Assembly: GCA_947175265.1 (NCBI GenBank) | Contig: CAMWMD010000001.1 | Coordinates: 1-64,000, forward strand | Length of the DNA: 64,000 nucleotides | Direction: 5' to 3' | Origin: an uncultured Porphyromonadaceae bacterium | Lineage (GTDB): Bacteria; Bacteroidota; Bacteroidia; Bacteroidales; Muribaculaceae | Shown here: positions 51,708 through 60,742 of the stretch, piece by piece | Numbering within the stretch: the first letter of the stretch is position 1 | Layout: each line of letters starts with the position of its first letter | The notes under the pieces: model-generated | What the model was told of the DNA's origin: nothing | Seen by the model: only the letters and a program-made list of their open reading frames with translations | Database searches by the model: none | Translations under genes and position numbers: made by a program

Positions 51708-51967
51708 ATACCCTTTTCCGACCTCTTTATTCTCTATTTGTAAAAAGCGCTGCAAAATATTTTTGAGCATGTAAGTGCTCTCATCGTCTTGCCCCGCAGT
51801 ATGGCACGACATGGCGATATATGCAATTATCCTCATCTCTGCATAGAAATATACCTCTTTTATAGGGAGAGAGGTTTATTTTGGTGTATATATTATTAAA
51901 ATATGTTAAATACTAAATAATTTATATGTTTTATAACATACTTTGAAAAATAATTTGTAATTTTGCA

Positions 51968-52039
51968 GTGAGTTTTTCATGGTATTAGATTTTAAGGTTA
52001 ACAGAAGATTGGTTGTCGGGATGACAATCAATTTTTTTT
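51968..52039 (+). ncRNA. Paralogous small RNA, copy 5 (candidate)
   Basis: Promoter box TAATTTTG at 51958-51965, preceded by the 38-bp block. Loop GGGAT, eight T. It is the last copy; the next promoter, at 52443, belongs to the SulP gene. Confidence 0.78.
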
Positions 52040-52442
52040 GCCCCCTGCTTTAGTCGTTCATGAAAGTGGTTGTTTATGAAGGCATCTCTGATTTGTAGAA
52101 TATGCCTCTCTTTTAACTCCAGATTACTTTCTTTGCCATTCAATTTTATTTGAATTTTCTTTATAATCGCTCCGGATTGTTCCTGTTTTATAAAAATTTG
52201 ATTTTTTTATTTTTTGGAACGGAACGATTTTAACATAATTTTAAGGTTTTATTTCCTAAATTTCATCGATAACATACAGCCTCTCACTTCGTTACAATCT
52301 TCACCATATCCTGCAATACGTTCCACCCCTGAAACGATTCAGCAGCAATGCTTACTCCTTAGAAATACTTTCAATAGAAAGAAACTCTGTGGTGGAAAAT
52401 TTGATTTATGCTGAAAAATTATGTTGTTAAACATAAAAATAG
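52040..52442. other. Intergenic region before the SulP gene
   Basis: About 400 bp of AT-rich DNA. A short dyad ATTCAA/TTGAAT lies near 52139. No gene is supported here. Confidence 0.4.
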
Positions 52443-52450
52443 TAATTTTG
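52443..52450 (+). promoter_or_regulatory. TAnnTTTG promoter box that decides the SulP start
   Basis: TAATTTTG predicts transcription from about 52454. The in-frame ATG at 52408 would lie upstream of the transcript, so translation must begin at 52480. Confidence 0.6.
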
Positions 52451-52479
52451 CAACAAATTTTAACCAAACTTTCAGCGAA

Positions 52480-54207
52480 ATGAAGCTTTCAGGTCCTATC
52501 GATTTCAGGCCTAAACTGTTTTCGGCCTTGAAGGATTACTCCTTCTCACGTTTCAAGTCTGATCTTATTGCCGGCATCGTCGTCGGCATCGTTGCTCTTC
52601 CCCTTGCCGTGGCTTTCGCTATTGCAAGTGGGGTAAGTCCTTCAATCGGTCTTATCACGGCTATTATCGGCGGTTTTCTTGTATCTGCTTTTGGTGGTTG
52701 CTCTGTGCAGATTGGTGGCCCTACAGGTGCATTCATTATCATTGTATATGGAATAATCGAGAATTACGGACTTGAAGGGTTGGCTATCGCTACATTCATG
52801 GCCGGTCTGATTCTCGTCTTACTGGGACTCTTTCATTTGGGTACTGTAATAAAATTCATACCTTATCCTATTGTGGTGGGTTTTACGGCCGGTATCGCCC
52901 TGACAATCTTCTCCACACAGATGAACGACTTTTTCGGGCTCGGGCTTAAAGATATCCCTGCTGCATTCCTTCCTAAATGGGGTATGTACCTCACAAATCT
53001 ATCACATATAGATCCGATAACTCTCGCGGTGGGCGTGGTGTCGCTCCTTATAATAATATTTGTGCCGAAAATATCAAAGAAACTTCCCGGTGCTTTGATT
53101 GCAATCATAGTTGTTACGTTCGGTGTCTGGATTCTCAACACCTGGTGTCCTGATATTCATGTTGTCACCATTGGAGACAGGTTCGGTCAACTCTCTACCG
53201 ATATTCCCCAACCTAAAGGTTTCGTACTGTCGATGGATACGATAAATCTTCTCCTTCCTTCGGCATTCACTATAGCGATACTCGGTTCAATTGAGTCTCT
53301 CCTCTCAGCCACTGTGGCCGACGGTGTGACAGGTTCACGCACTAATTCCAATACGGAACTTATCGGGCAAGGTATAGCAAACATTGTTGTGCCGTTCTTC
53401 GGTGGCATTCCTGTGACCGGTGCAATTGCCAGGACGATGACCAACATAACCAACGGCGGTCGTACTCCGATTGCAGGTGTCATTCATGCTATTGTGCTCC
53501 TTCTGATATTTCTGTTCATGATGCCGCTGATCAATCTCGTCCCCATGGCCTGTCTTGCAGCAGTGCTGATTATGGTTAGTTACAACATGAGCGGATGGAG
53601 AATAGTAAAGGGGATGTTCAACAATCCTAAAGGTGACGTGACCATCCTTATCGTCACATTCCTCCTTACTGTAATCTTCGACCTTACAATCGCTATCGAA
53701 ATCGGTCTCCTTCTGGCTATTGTCCTATTCCTCCGCCGTGTCACGGAGAATACGGAAATCAAGGTCTACAGCGAACAACTCGATATTGCAGCCGGCACTG
53801 AATCCACCACTCACGAGGTGCTTGATGTGGCTCACGGTGTTCAGGTCTATGAGATCGATGGCCCGTTTTTCTTCGGTGTGGCTACTAAGTTTGACGAGAT
53901 GATGCGCACTTCTATGGCGGAAACTCCGAAAGTCCGTATTATCAGAATGAGAAAAGTGCCCTTCATAGACGCTACAGCCGTCCACAATTTGGAGATACTT
54001 ATAAAGTCATCGCAGATGGAAGGCATCCACGTGGTGCTTTCAGGAGTCAATGACAATGTGAAGGCAGTGCTCGAACATGCCGGTATAGATAAGTTGATTG
54101 GTGCCGACCATATCTGCTCTCACATCACAATAGCGGTAAAGATGGCGAATGCTCTTGCAACACGTCTGGAAGCGGAGGAGGAATTTAAGAGAATGAACAA
54201 TGCCTGA
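52480..54207 (+). CDS. SulP-family anion transporter with STAS domain
   Basis: Inner-membrane transporter of sulfate, bicarbonate or a related anion. From ATG 52480 the 575 residues show 10-14 hydrophobic segments with the SulP signature region (DLIAGIVVGIVALPLAVAFAIASG, IGGPTGAFI, LTIFSTQMNDFFGL) and a C-terminal cytoplasmic STAS domain (about 440-555) with VRIIRMRKVPFIDATAVHNLE. The N-terminal layout resembles BicA-like bicarbonate transporters, but the substrate cannot be fixed. It is monocistronic with a strong terminator. Confidence 0.9.
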   Translation: MKLSGPIDFRPKLFSALKDYSFSRFKSDLIAGIVVGIVALPLAVAFAIASGVSPSIGLITAIIGGFLVSAFGGCSVQIGGPTGAFIIIVYGIIENYGLEGLAIATFMAGLILVLLGLFHLGTVIKFIPYPIVVGFTAGIALTIFSTQMNDFFGLGLKDIPAAFLPKWGMYLTNLSHIDPITLAVGVVSLLIIIFVPKISKKLPGALIAIIVVTFGVWILNTWCPDIHVVTIGDRFGQLSTDIPQPKGFVLSMDTINLLLPSAFTIAILGSIESLLSATVADGVTGSRTNSNTELIGQGIANIVVPFFGGIPVTGAIARTMTNITNGGRTPIAGVIHAIVLLLIFLFMMPLINLVPMACLAAVLIMVSYNMSGWRIVKGMFNNPKGDVTILIVTFLLTVIFDLTIAIEIGLLLAIVLFLRRVTENTEIKVYSEQLDIAAGTESTTHEVLDVAHGVQVYEIDGPFFFGVATKFDEMMRTSMAETPKVRIIRMRKVPFIDATAVHNLEILIKSSQMEGIHVVLSGVNDNVKAVLEHAGIDKLIGADHICSHITIAVKMANALATRLEAEEEFKRMNNA

Positions 54208-54254
54208 AAAGGGCAACTCCACCAAAAATTAGAGAAATCATATATCCTTATATT

Positions 54255-54292
54255 AAAGAGGTTGCGTCAAAACAGACACAACCTCTTTTTTT
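54255..54292 (+). terminator. Intrinsic terminator after the SulP gene
   Basis: AGAGGTTGCGTC pairs with GACACAACCTCT (one mismatch), followed by seven T, 48 bp past the stop. Confidence 0.85.
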
Positions 54293-54313
54293 ACAACATT
54301 CATCAAAAAAATA

Positions 54314-54357
54314 AGAAAGGCTGCACCGTAACCCTTAATTACGACACAGCCTCTTTA
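54314..54357 (-). terminator. Hairpin terminator after lon
   Basis: GGCTG..GTAA pairs with TTAC..CAGCC around an internal loop, 15 bp after the lon stop. A T-rich tract follows on the minus strand. Confidence 0.65.
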
Positions 54358-54371
54358 TCAGTTATATTAGA

Positions 54372-56825
54372 TTAGTCTATCTCAAATCTATTATCGGCCA
54401 ACTCAGGAAGAAGTGCCAGGTCGAGCACCTCATCAACGGTATCGACATAATGGAAAGTAAGGCCCTTGAGGTATCTGTCGTTTATTTCCTCAATATCCCT
54501 CATATTTTCCTTTGAAAGGATAATGTCTGTGATGCCCGCTCTTTTCGCCGCGAGTATCTTCTCCTTGATGCCACCGACGGGAAGCACTTTACCTCTCAAA
54601 GTGATCTCTCCCGTCATGGCAATCTTTTCTCGCACTTTACGCCCGAGAAATGCTGATGCCAGCGATGTGGCCATAGTCACGCCGGCTGAAGGTCCATCTT
54701 TAGGAATGGCCCCTTCAGGAACGTGGATGTGTATGTTGGTCTTCGAGAATACATCAGGGTTGATGCCGAACCGTTTGGAATGTGCCTTGAGATACTGTAA
54801 GGCGATCACCGCTGATTCTTTCATGACATCTCCCAGATTACCGGTTAGCGTCAATTTCTCTCCATTTCCAGGAGACAGGGATGATTCTATGAAAAGTATC
54901 TCCCCGCCGGTCTGAGTCCATGCGAGTCCGGTGACCACACCGGCAAAACGGTTATCCTCATACATGTCAGGATTCACCTCCTCTTTGCCGAGATAATGCT
55001 TGATATCCTTAGCGGTGACGTGAGTAGGATATTCCTTGCCCGATGCCTTGAGCCGCGCTATCTTTCTGAGCACTTTTGCGATTTTCTTCTCAAGTTGCCT
55101 TACTCCCGATTCACGGGTATATCTCTCGATGGCATAACGCAGGGCTTCTTTTGAGAAAACTATCTCATCCTCAGGAAACCCATGTTCACGGAGGCTCTTG
55201 GGGACAAGGTGACGGCGTGCTATCTCGATTTTTTCCTCGGGTATGTAGCCGCTGATTTCAATTATCTCCATACGGTCGAGCAGAGGCCGTGAGAGTTCCG
55301 ATAGAGAATTGGCGGTCGCTATGAACATTATCTTGGATAAGTCATAGTCAAAGTCAATATAGTTGTCGTGGAACTTATTGTTCTGCTCCGGATCAAGCAC
55401 CTCGAGCAGGGCAGTGGAGGGGTCTCCTTTGAAATCCTTTCCGAGTTTATCTATCTCGTCAAGTACGAAAACCGGGTTTCCGGTGCCGCACTTCGCAAGA
55501 GCTTCAAGAATGCGGCCGGGCATTGCGCCGATATAAGTGCGACGATGACCCCTTATTTCTGCCTCATCATGTAATCCTCCGAGCGATATTCGTGCATATT
55601 CACGCCCGAGAGCATCTGCTATTGACTTCCCCAGCGAGGTCTTGCCCACTCCCGGAGGGCCGTAAAGGCAGATGATGGGTGCCTTCATATCGTTCCTCAA
55701 CTTTATGACGGCCATCTGTTCGATTATTCTCTCCTTCACAGTCTCAAGCCCATAATGATCGCGGTCGAGAATCTTCTCCACTTTCGACAGCGCGAAATTG
55801 TCGGGAGAATACTTCTGCCAAGGAAGGTTGAGAAGTGTGTCAAGATACGAATACTGCACGGAATAATCCGGACTATTGGAGTTGATCCTTTCCAGTTTCC
55901 TTAACTCTTTCTCAAAATGAGCCTTTGCCTCTTTGCTCCAGGGTTTCTTTGATGCCCTTTCGGTGAGTTCCATCACGTCAGACGACTCCGATTCGCCACT
56001 GAGTTCGTTCTGTATCGTTCGCATCTGGTGCTTGAGATACTCCTCACGCTGCTGTCGGGAGATATCCTCGTGTGTGCGCATCTGAATCTCCGCCTGAAGA
56101 GTCAGTATCTCGCCGGCATGGTTCAGACTTTTCAGGAACTTCTCAAGCATTCCGTTGTATGTGTCGGGCACTATCAATTCCGCCCTCTCGTCGGAAGAGA
56201 GTGGGGAATTATTGGCCATGAAGTAAATCCTCCTTTCCGGATCCTTGCTTATTTCAGAAATTGAGAACTGAAGTCTCTTGGCCTCCTGTTCGGGCAAAAA
56301 ACTGAGGATATGTTCGAAAAGCTCATTGACTTCATGCTCGAGAATCTCAGTTTCGTCGTTTTTGAAAATCTCTACTTTCGGAAGGGGGTCAACAGCGCAG
56401 GCAAGATCGGGAGATTTCTTTGTAATCTTTTTTAATTTTGCCCTCGGGCCCGGCAGAATGAAGGCTACGGAGACAGCCCCCGGGAGATTTATGAGTTTGA
56501 CAACCTTACCGATCACTCCCACAGTATGGAAATCCTTGATTTTGGTTGGCTCCGCAACATCGTTCCGGGGCATGGCGCAGACTATGCACTCCTTATTCTT
56601 AAATGCCTGCTCGGCAATTTTCTCCATTTTGCTGTCGGAAAGTTTGACCGGCTGTGGCAATCCGGGGAAAACCATTTCATCCTTCAGAGGCAGAATGGTA
56701 AGGGAACCTGTGTCAAACTCAAACTTTTCGAGTTCTTCACCGGTAGGAAACTCGGCAATGAAAGAGCCGCTGATCTGTACTTCAGGTCCTTCGGCAGTCA
56801 TGAGAGGTAATTTTTTCTTTAACAT
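54372..56825 (-). CDS. lon: ATP-dependent protease Lon
   Basis: Cytosolic AAA+ serine protease that removes misfolded and regulatory proteins. The 817 residues comprise an N-terminal substrate domain (about 40-240), a coiled-coil region, the AAA+ module (Walker [13 protein letters not shown], Walker [12 protein letters not shown]) and the protease domain with Ser713 in KDGPSAGVT and the catalytic Lys in GGIKEKI. The promoter box TAACTTTG ends 4 nt before the ATG, so the mRNA is probably leaderless. It is divergent from the trmN-type gene with only 57 bp between. Confidence 0.96.
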   Translation of the reverse strand: MLKKKLPLMTAEGPEVQISGSFIAEFPTGEELEKFEFDTGSLTILPLKDEMVFPGLPQPVKLSDSKMEKIAEQAFKNKECIVCAMPRNDVAEPTKIKDFHTVGVIGKVVKLINLPGAVSVAFILPGPRAKLKKITKKSPDLACAVDPLPKVEIFKNDETEILEHEVNELFEHILSFLPEQEAKRLQFSISEISKDPERRIYFMANNSPLSSDERAELIVPDTYNGMLEKFLKSLNHAGEILTLQAEIQMRTHEDISRQQREEYLKHQMRTIQNELSGESESSDVMELTERASKKPWSKEAKAHFEKELRKLERINSNSPDYSVQYSYLDTLLNLPWQKYSPDNFALSKVEKILDRDHYGLETVKERIIEQMAVIKLRNDMKAPIICLYGPPGVGKTSLGKSIADALGREYARISLGGLHDEAEIRGHRRTYIGAMPGRILEALAKCGTGNPVFVLDEIDKLGKDFKGDPSTALLEVLDPEQNNKFHDNYIDFDYDLSKIMFIATANSLSELSRPLLDRMEIIEISGYIPEEKIEIARRHLVPKSLREHGFPEDEIVFSKEALRYAIERYTRESGVRQLEKKIAKVLRKIARLKASGKEYPTHVTAKDIKHYLGKEEVNPDMYEDNRFAGVVTGLAWTQTGGEILFIESSLSPGNGEKLTLTGNLGDVMKESAVIALQYLKAHSKRFGINPDVFSKTNIHIHVPEGAIPKDGPSAGVTMATSLASAFLGRKVREKIAMTGEITLRGKVLPVGGIKEKILAAKRAGITDIILSKENMRDIEEINDRYLKGLTFHYVDTVDEVLDLALLPELADNRFEID

Positions 56826-56829
56826 GCCA

Positions 56830-56837
56830 CAAAGTTA
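56830..56837 (-). promoter_or_regulatory. TAnnTTTG promoter box of lon, 4 nt from the ATG
   Basis: TAACTTTG on the minus strand. The predicted start of transcription falls at the ATG. Confidence 0.6.
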
Positions 56838-56870
56838 CACATTTCTCAGTAGATTTTTATCAATTCTGAC

Positions 56871-56878
56871 TAAATTTG
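56871..56878 (+). promoter_or_regulatory. TAnnTTTG promoter box of the trmN-type gene, 4 nt from the ATG
   Basis: TAAATTTG, with four bases between the box and the ATG at 56883. Same geometry as lon on the other strand. Confidence 0.6.
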
Positions 56879-56882
56879 CAGA

Positions 56883-57638
56883 ATGAAAAATAAAGACGGT
56901 ATTTTCAAGTTCAAGTATTTCTCTGTCCGGCATGACTTAAGTTCGATGAAAGTTGGTGTCGATGGGGTGCTGGTAGGCGCATGGGCAAATCCTGAGGGGA
57001 AAAGGATTCTTGATGTAGGGACAGGTTGCGGGATCATTGCCCTGATGATGGCGCAGAGAAATCCCGAGGCTGAGATTGTGGCGATTGATGTTGACGAACC
57101 CTCGGTGAGGGAGGCTGAACTTAATTTCAGGGAATCACCTTGGGGAAGCCGACTTAAATCCGTGTTATGTTCGTACACTGACATAAAGGGAGAGTCCGGT
57201 CCGGTAAAAGGAAAGTTTGATCTGATAGTCAGCAATCCTCCATATTTCGATGCAGGAGTGAGGGAGTTGGACGATTCCAGAAAAATAGCGCGTCATCAGG
57301 GAAATCTTTCCCCGGATATTTTGCTGAGCGAGGCGCCTCTGCTGCTGTCGCCCGGAGGTAGGGTTGTTATGGTGGTTCCTGACATGATCGGTGCGGATGT
57401 GTCTGCCAAGGCAATGCGAAGCGGTATGCTCCTTTCTTCGGCATTGAGGGTAAAGGATCATCCGGGGGCTCAGGTGAAAAGAGTATTGATGGAATTCTCA
57501 TTGCGGGACACTTATGATAACAACCCACACATCGGATTTGATGAAGGGGAAATACCTGTGCTGACAATGTTTACAACTCCGGGAAGACCCACTGATGAAT
57601 ACCGCCGGATATGCAAGGATTTTTATCTCAGATTCTGA
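56883..57638 (+). CDS. trmN: tRNA1(Val) (adenine37-N6)-methyltransferase family
   Basis: SAM-dependent N6-adenine methyltransferase of the YfiC/TrmN6 family, which modifies A37 of tRNA-Val in E. coli. The 251 residues begin FKFKYFSVRHDLSSMKVGVDGVLVGAW (conserved family N-terminus), followed by the SAM loop ILDVGTGCGIIALMMAQ and the catalytic NPPY in LIVSNPPYFDAG. Its first codons lie at the predicted transcription start. It is divergent from lon. Confidence 0.9.
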   Translation: MKNKDGIFKFKYFSVRHDLSSMKVGVDGVLVGAWANPEGKRILDVGTGCGIIALMMAQRNPEAEIVAIDVDEPSVREAELNFRESPWGSRLKSVLCSYTDIKGESGPVKGKFDLIVSNPPYFDAGVRELDDSRKIARHQGNLSPDILLSEAPLLLSPGGRVVMVVPDMIGADVSAKAMRSGMLLSSALRVKDHPGAQVKRVLMEFSLRDTYDNNPHIGFDEGEIPVLTMFTTPGRPTDEYRRICKDFYLRF

Positions 57639-57779
57639 TGTTAGGGTAAAAAACAATTAAGGCATATCTTTTTAAACTTTTCAAACGTTTATATGTCTAA
57701 AAGGTGTGAGATAAAAAGATGAAGTTCAAACAACTTCGATAATGTTATCTTAATACGTCTAAAAATTAAGGAAAAGATT

Positions 57780-58973
57780 ATGAAACATCAACACATACTT
57801 GCGGCGATAATTCTTTTCGGCTCAACTTCGGCATGGGCACAGAGTGCTTTCGAAGATGACATATACTACAATCCTGACAAGGCTAAGCCGGAGGTGCAGC
57901 AGAAAAAGGAGAAAAAGAAGAAACAGAGCAACTATATCGCCAATATGGCCGATATGGATGTAGACACATACAACAGGAGGGGTGAAGCATATTACGCATC
58001 TCCTATTGACACTGTCGGCTCATATGTGGAGAATGGTGAAGACTTTGTCTATACGCAGCAGATTCAGAAATACTATAACCCGACTATAGTCGTAGACAAT
58101 GCTGACGTGCTCGGTGATGTCCTTGCCAACGCATACGGAAACGTGGAGATAGTGATAGACAACAACGGCCTTCCCGTATTTTCACCTTATACATATTCTT
58201 GGCCCTATTATTCCTCATGGTGGACTTCTCCGTCATGGAGATTTAATGTGGGACTGTGGGGCTGGAATATAGGATACTATGATCCTTGGTATGCATGGAA
58301 CTGGGGACCGGCGTGGAGTTGGGGCCCGAGTTGGGGATATGGACCCGTATGGGGTTATGGCCCTGCATGGGGATGGGGGCCCGCTTGGGGGCCCGCTTGG
58401 GGTCCCGCATGGGGTCCGGGCTGGGGGCCTGCATATAGACCCGGGGTCTGGAATCCTCCTATGGCATCATGGAGACCTAACGGCAACCGTCCTACAAGCG
58501 CACGTCCCGGGTGGTCTACCAACACACGTCCCGGTGGGAATGTCGCACACCGTAGTCCGGGGAATAATGGCTATCGTCCCGGTTCGGTTTCCACTCGCCC
58601 GTCAGGTACCGGCACAAGACCCGGAAATGGAGTAGGGGTATCAAACAATAACGGACGCTGGGAATATAACACCACCGGCACAACTGGACATAGGGCTCCG
58701 GGTACAGGAGCAGTCAATTCCGGCAGCAGCAACCGTAACTACGGAACCGGCACTTCTCGCCCGGGAAATAACCGAGGCACCGGAACAGTGAACACGAATA
58801 ATAACAACAGTAATCGTTCCTACAATAATAACCGGTCATACAACAACAATCGATCCTATAATAGTTCCGGTAGTTATAATTCCTCCCGCTCTACGGGCGG
58901 AAGTTACGGCGGCAGTCGCTCCACAAGTGGAGGCGGGTCTCGCTCGGGAGGAGGAAGGGGCGGTCGTAGATAA
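57780..58973 (+). CDS. Secreted low-complexity protein with Trp-Gly-Pro repeats
   Basis: Not recognised as a named family. The 397 residues have a signal peptide (cleavage after SAWAQ, residue 21). A non-repetitive N-terminal part (about 22-160) with a Lys-rich stretch comes first. Then come tandem GPAWG/GYGP-type repeats (about 175-220), Arg-Pro-Gly-rich sequence (about 220-290) and an Asn/Ser/Tyr/Gly-rich tail with repeated NNNRSY units ending in Gly-Gly-Arg-Arg. The Trp-rich repeat and disordered tail suggest a cell-surface or matrix protein. The FadL-like gene begins 35 bp later, probably in the same operon. Confidence 0.8.
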   Translation: MKHQHILAAIILFGSTSAWAQSAFEDDIYYNPDKAKPEVQQKKEKKKKQSNYIANMADMDVDTYNRRGEAYYASPIDTVGSYVENGEDFVYTQQIQKYYNPTIVVDNADVLGDVLANAYGNVEIVIDNNGLPVFSPYTYSWPYYSSWWTSPSWRFNVGLWGWNIGYYDPWYAWNWGPAWSWGPSWGYGPVWGYGPAWGWGPAWGPAWGPAWGPGWGPAYRPGVWNPPMASWRPNGNRPTSARPGWSTNTRPGGNVAHRSPGNNGYRPGSVSTRPSGTGTRPGNGVGVSNNNGRWEYNTTGTTGHRAPGTGAVNSGSSNRNYGTGTSRPGNNRGTGTVNTNNNNSNRSYNNNRSYNNNRSYNSSGSYNSSRSTGGSYGGSRSTSGGGSRSGGGRGGRR

Positions 58974-59008
58974 ATCTCTCCATACGCTCTGATATAAATT
59001 TATAAGAC

Positions 59009-60742
59009 ATGAATAAATTCTTTATCACACTTTCGCTTGCGATGACTTCCGGAATTGCTGCCAACGCGCAGAGTGCTATCGACGGTTATCGATTCTCACA
59101 ACCCGATTTGAAGGGTACTGCACGCTTCATGGGTATGGCCGGTGCTTTTGGCGCCCTGGGAGGAGATTTGTCGACATTGTCACAAAATCCGGGAGGTATC
59201 GGCATCTACAGAAGCAACGATATCGGCTTCACCGTTGATCTCGATTTTCAGAAGAGCCTCGGAAAATCTGATTTAGGGGAGACCTCTCTCACTCAGACCA
59301 AGTTCCTTCTCAACAATATAGGAGGAGTATTTACCCTCAAATTGCCAAGCACGACAGTGCCTAACCTGAATTTCGGTTTCACTTATAATAAGGGAGCCTC
59401 TTTCAACAGGCAGTATGGTGGAACTATGACTCTTGGAAACTCACTCAGCAATTATATTGCGGGAGTGGCTAACTCAAGCGGACCCAACGGTGGTCCTCTA
59501 TATGTGGGAGACGTTACGACAACCAACAAATTTGATCCCTATTTCCCAAACGACGGTGGCACAGCCGCACCTTGGCTCACCATTCTCGGCTATGACAGTT
59601 ACCTGACCACTCCATCCGGTGAGGGTGAGAATACACAGTGGTTCGGCCAATGGGGTAATGGCACTACAGGTGTCGGACGCTTCCAGGTGCAGGAGAAAGG
59701 ATCTATGGACGAGTATAATATCGCATTCGGTGGAAATATTTCCAATGTGGTGTACTGGGGAATGAACTTTGACATAGTGAATTTCAACTACACACAGAAT
59801 GCGTATTGGGGCGAGCAATTGCAAGACGCTTACGTGCCGGATGCAGATGATACCCAAACCGTTCGAACCTCAGCCGACTGGACAATGCATAATTACTACA
59901 ATGTATCAGGAAGCGGATTCAATTATCAGATAGGTGTAATTCTGAAACCAATTCAGGAATTCCGTATCGGTCTTGCATTCCATACCCCCACATGGTATAA
60001 CATGACGGAAACATACGGCGCCAATATCGATTACAGATATGGCGGGACAGAGACCGGAGGAGCACAGACCAATAACGGTCAGTTGGCTTATAACGATATG
60101 TGTTTCCGCACACCGATGAAGTTTATTGCATCTGCAGCAGGGGTTATAGGCAACAGCCTCATAGTTTCTTTGGACTATGAATGGACCCCCTACAACAAGA
60201 TGAAATTCTCGCAGGCCGGTAGTTACTCATCCGGCAGTTCGTGGGATTACGGGTATGACTATCCCTGGTATTATGGTTCTGCTGATATGAAGGGAGCGCC
60301 GGCTCTTCCCGGTTCTCGCGCCTCATATTGGGATTCAGATGAGTTCTACTACACAAATGAAGATATCAAGACCTATTACCAGTCGACCAACACAATCAGG
60401 ATAGGTGCCGAGTATCGTGTGACCCCTAATTTCAGTGTTCGTGCCGGTTACAGTTATGTTTCCTCTCCGGTGAAGAATGAAGTGAAGGAGGATAAGGAGT
60501 TTGTCTACACCTCCGGCACTCTCACAAATTACCGCCTTGATAACGAAACCAATTACATAACATTAGGTCTCGGATACAGAGGAAGTCATTTTTATGCTGA
60601 TTTGGCTTACGTCTACAAGAATATGCAATCGGAATATCATGCCTACACACCCGATACTGGTGCCGGCGCGCTTCCTTCACCAAAGTCAAAATTGTCGCTC
60701 ACAAATAATCAACTTGTGTTGACGGCGGGCTGCCGATTTTGA
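59009..60742 (+). CDS. FadL/OmpP1-like outer-membrane transport protein
   Basis: Outer-membrane beta-barrel of the FadL/TodX family, which carries hydrophobic compounds. The 577 residues have a signal peptide (cleavage after ANAQ, residue 21), then the typical start GTARFMGMAGAFGALGGDLSTLSQNPGGIGIYRS, many beta-strands and the terminal strand NNQLVLTAGCRF ending in Phe. Bacteroidetes homologs are often mislabelled hemin receptors; the ligand is unknown. Its last 34 bp overlap the 3' end of the methyltransferase gene on the other strand. Confidence 0.87.
   Translation: MNKFFITLSLAMTSGIAANAQSAIDGYRFSQPDLKGTARFMGMAGAFGALGGDLSTLSQNPGGIGIYRSNDIGFTVDLDFQKSLGKSDLGETSLTQTKFLLNNIGGVFTLKLPSTTVPNLNFGFTYNKGASFNRQYGGTMTLGNSLSNYIAGVANSSGPNGGPLYVGDVTTTNKFDPYFPNDGGTAAPWLTILGYDSYLTTPSGEGENTQWFGQWGNGTTGVGRFQVQEKGSMDEYNIAFGGNISNVVYWGMNFDIVNFNYTQNAYWGEQLQDAYVPDADDTQTVRTSADWTMHNYYNVSGSGFNYQIGVILKPIQEFRIGLAFHTPTWYNMTETYGANIDYRYGGTETGGAQTNNGQLAYNDMCFRTPMKFIASAAGVIGNSLIVSLDYEWTPYNKMKFSQAGSYSSGSSWDYGYDYPWYYGSADMKGAPALPGSRASYWDSDEFYYTNEDIKTYYQSTNTIRIGAEYRVTPNFSVRAGYSYVSSPVKNEVKEDKEFVYTSGTLTNYRLDNETNYITLGLGYRGSHFYADLAYVYKNMQSEYHAYTPDTGAGALPSPKSKLSLTNNQLVLTAGCRF

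Noticed and set aside
52214-52414. 66-codon frame upstream of the SulP gene
   Set aside because: Atypical composition, no promoter, no similarity recognised.
52408-52479. 24-residue N-terminal extension of the SulP protein
   Set aside because: The TAATTTTG box at 52443 lies inside it, and the extension does not resemble the family.
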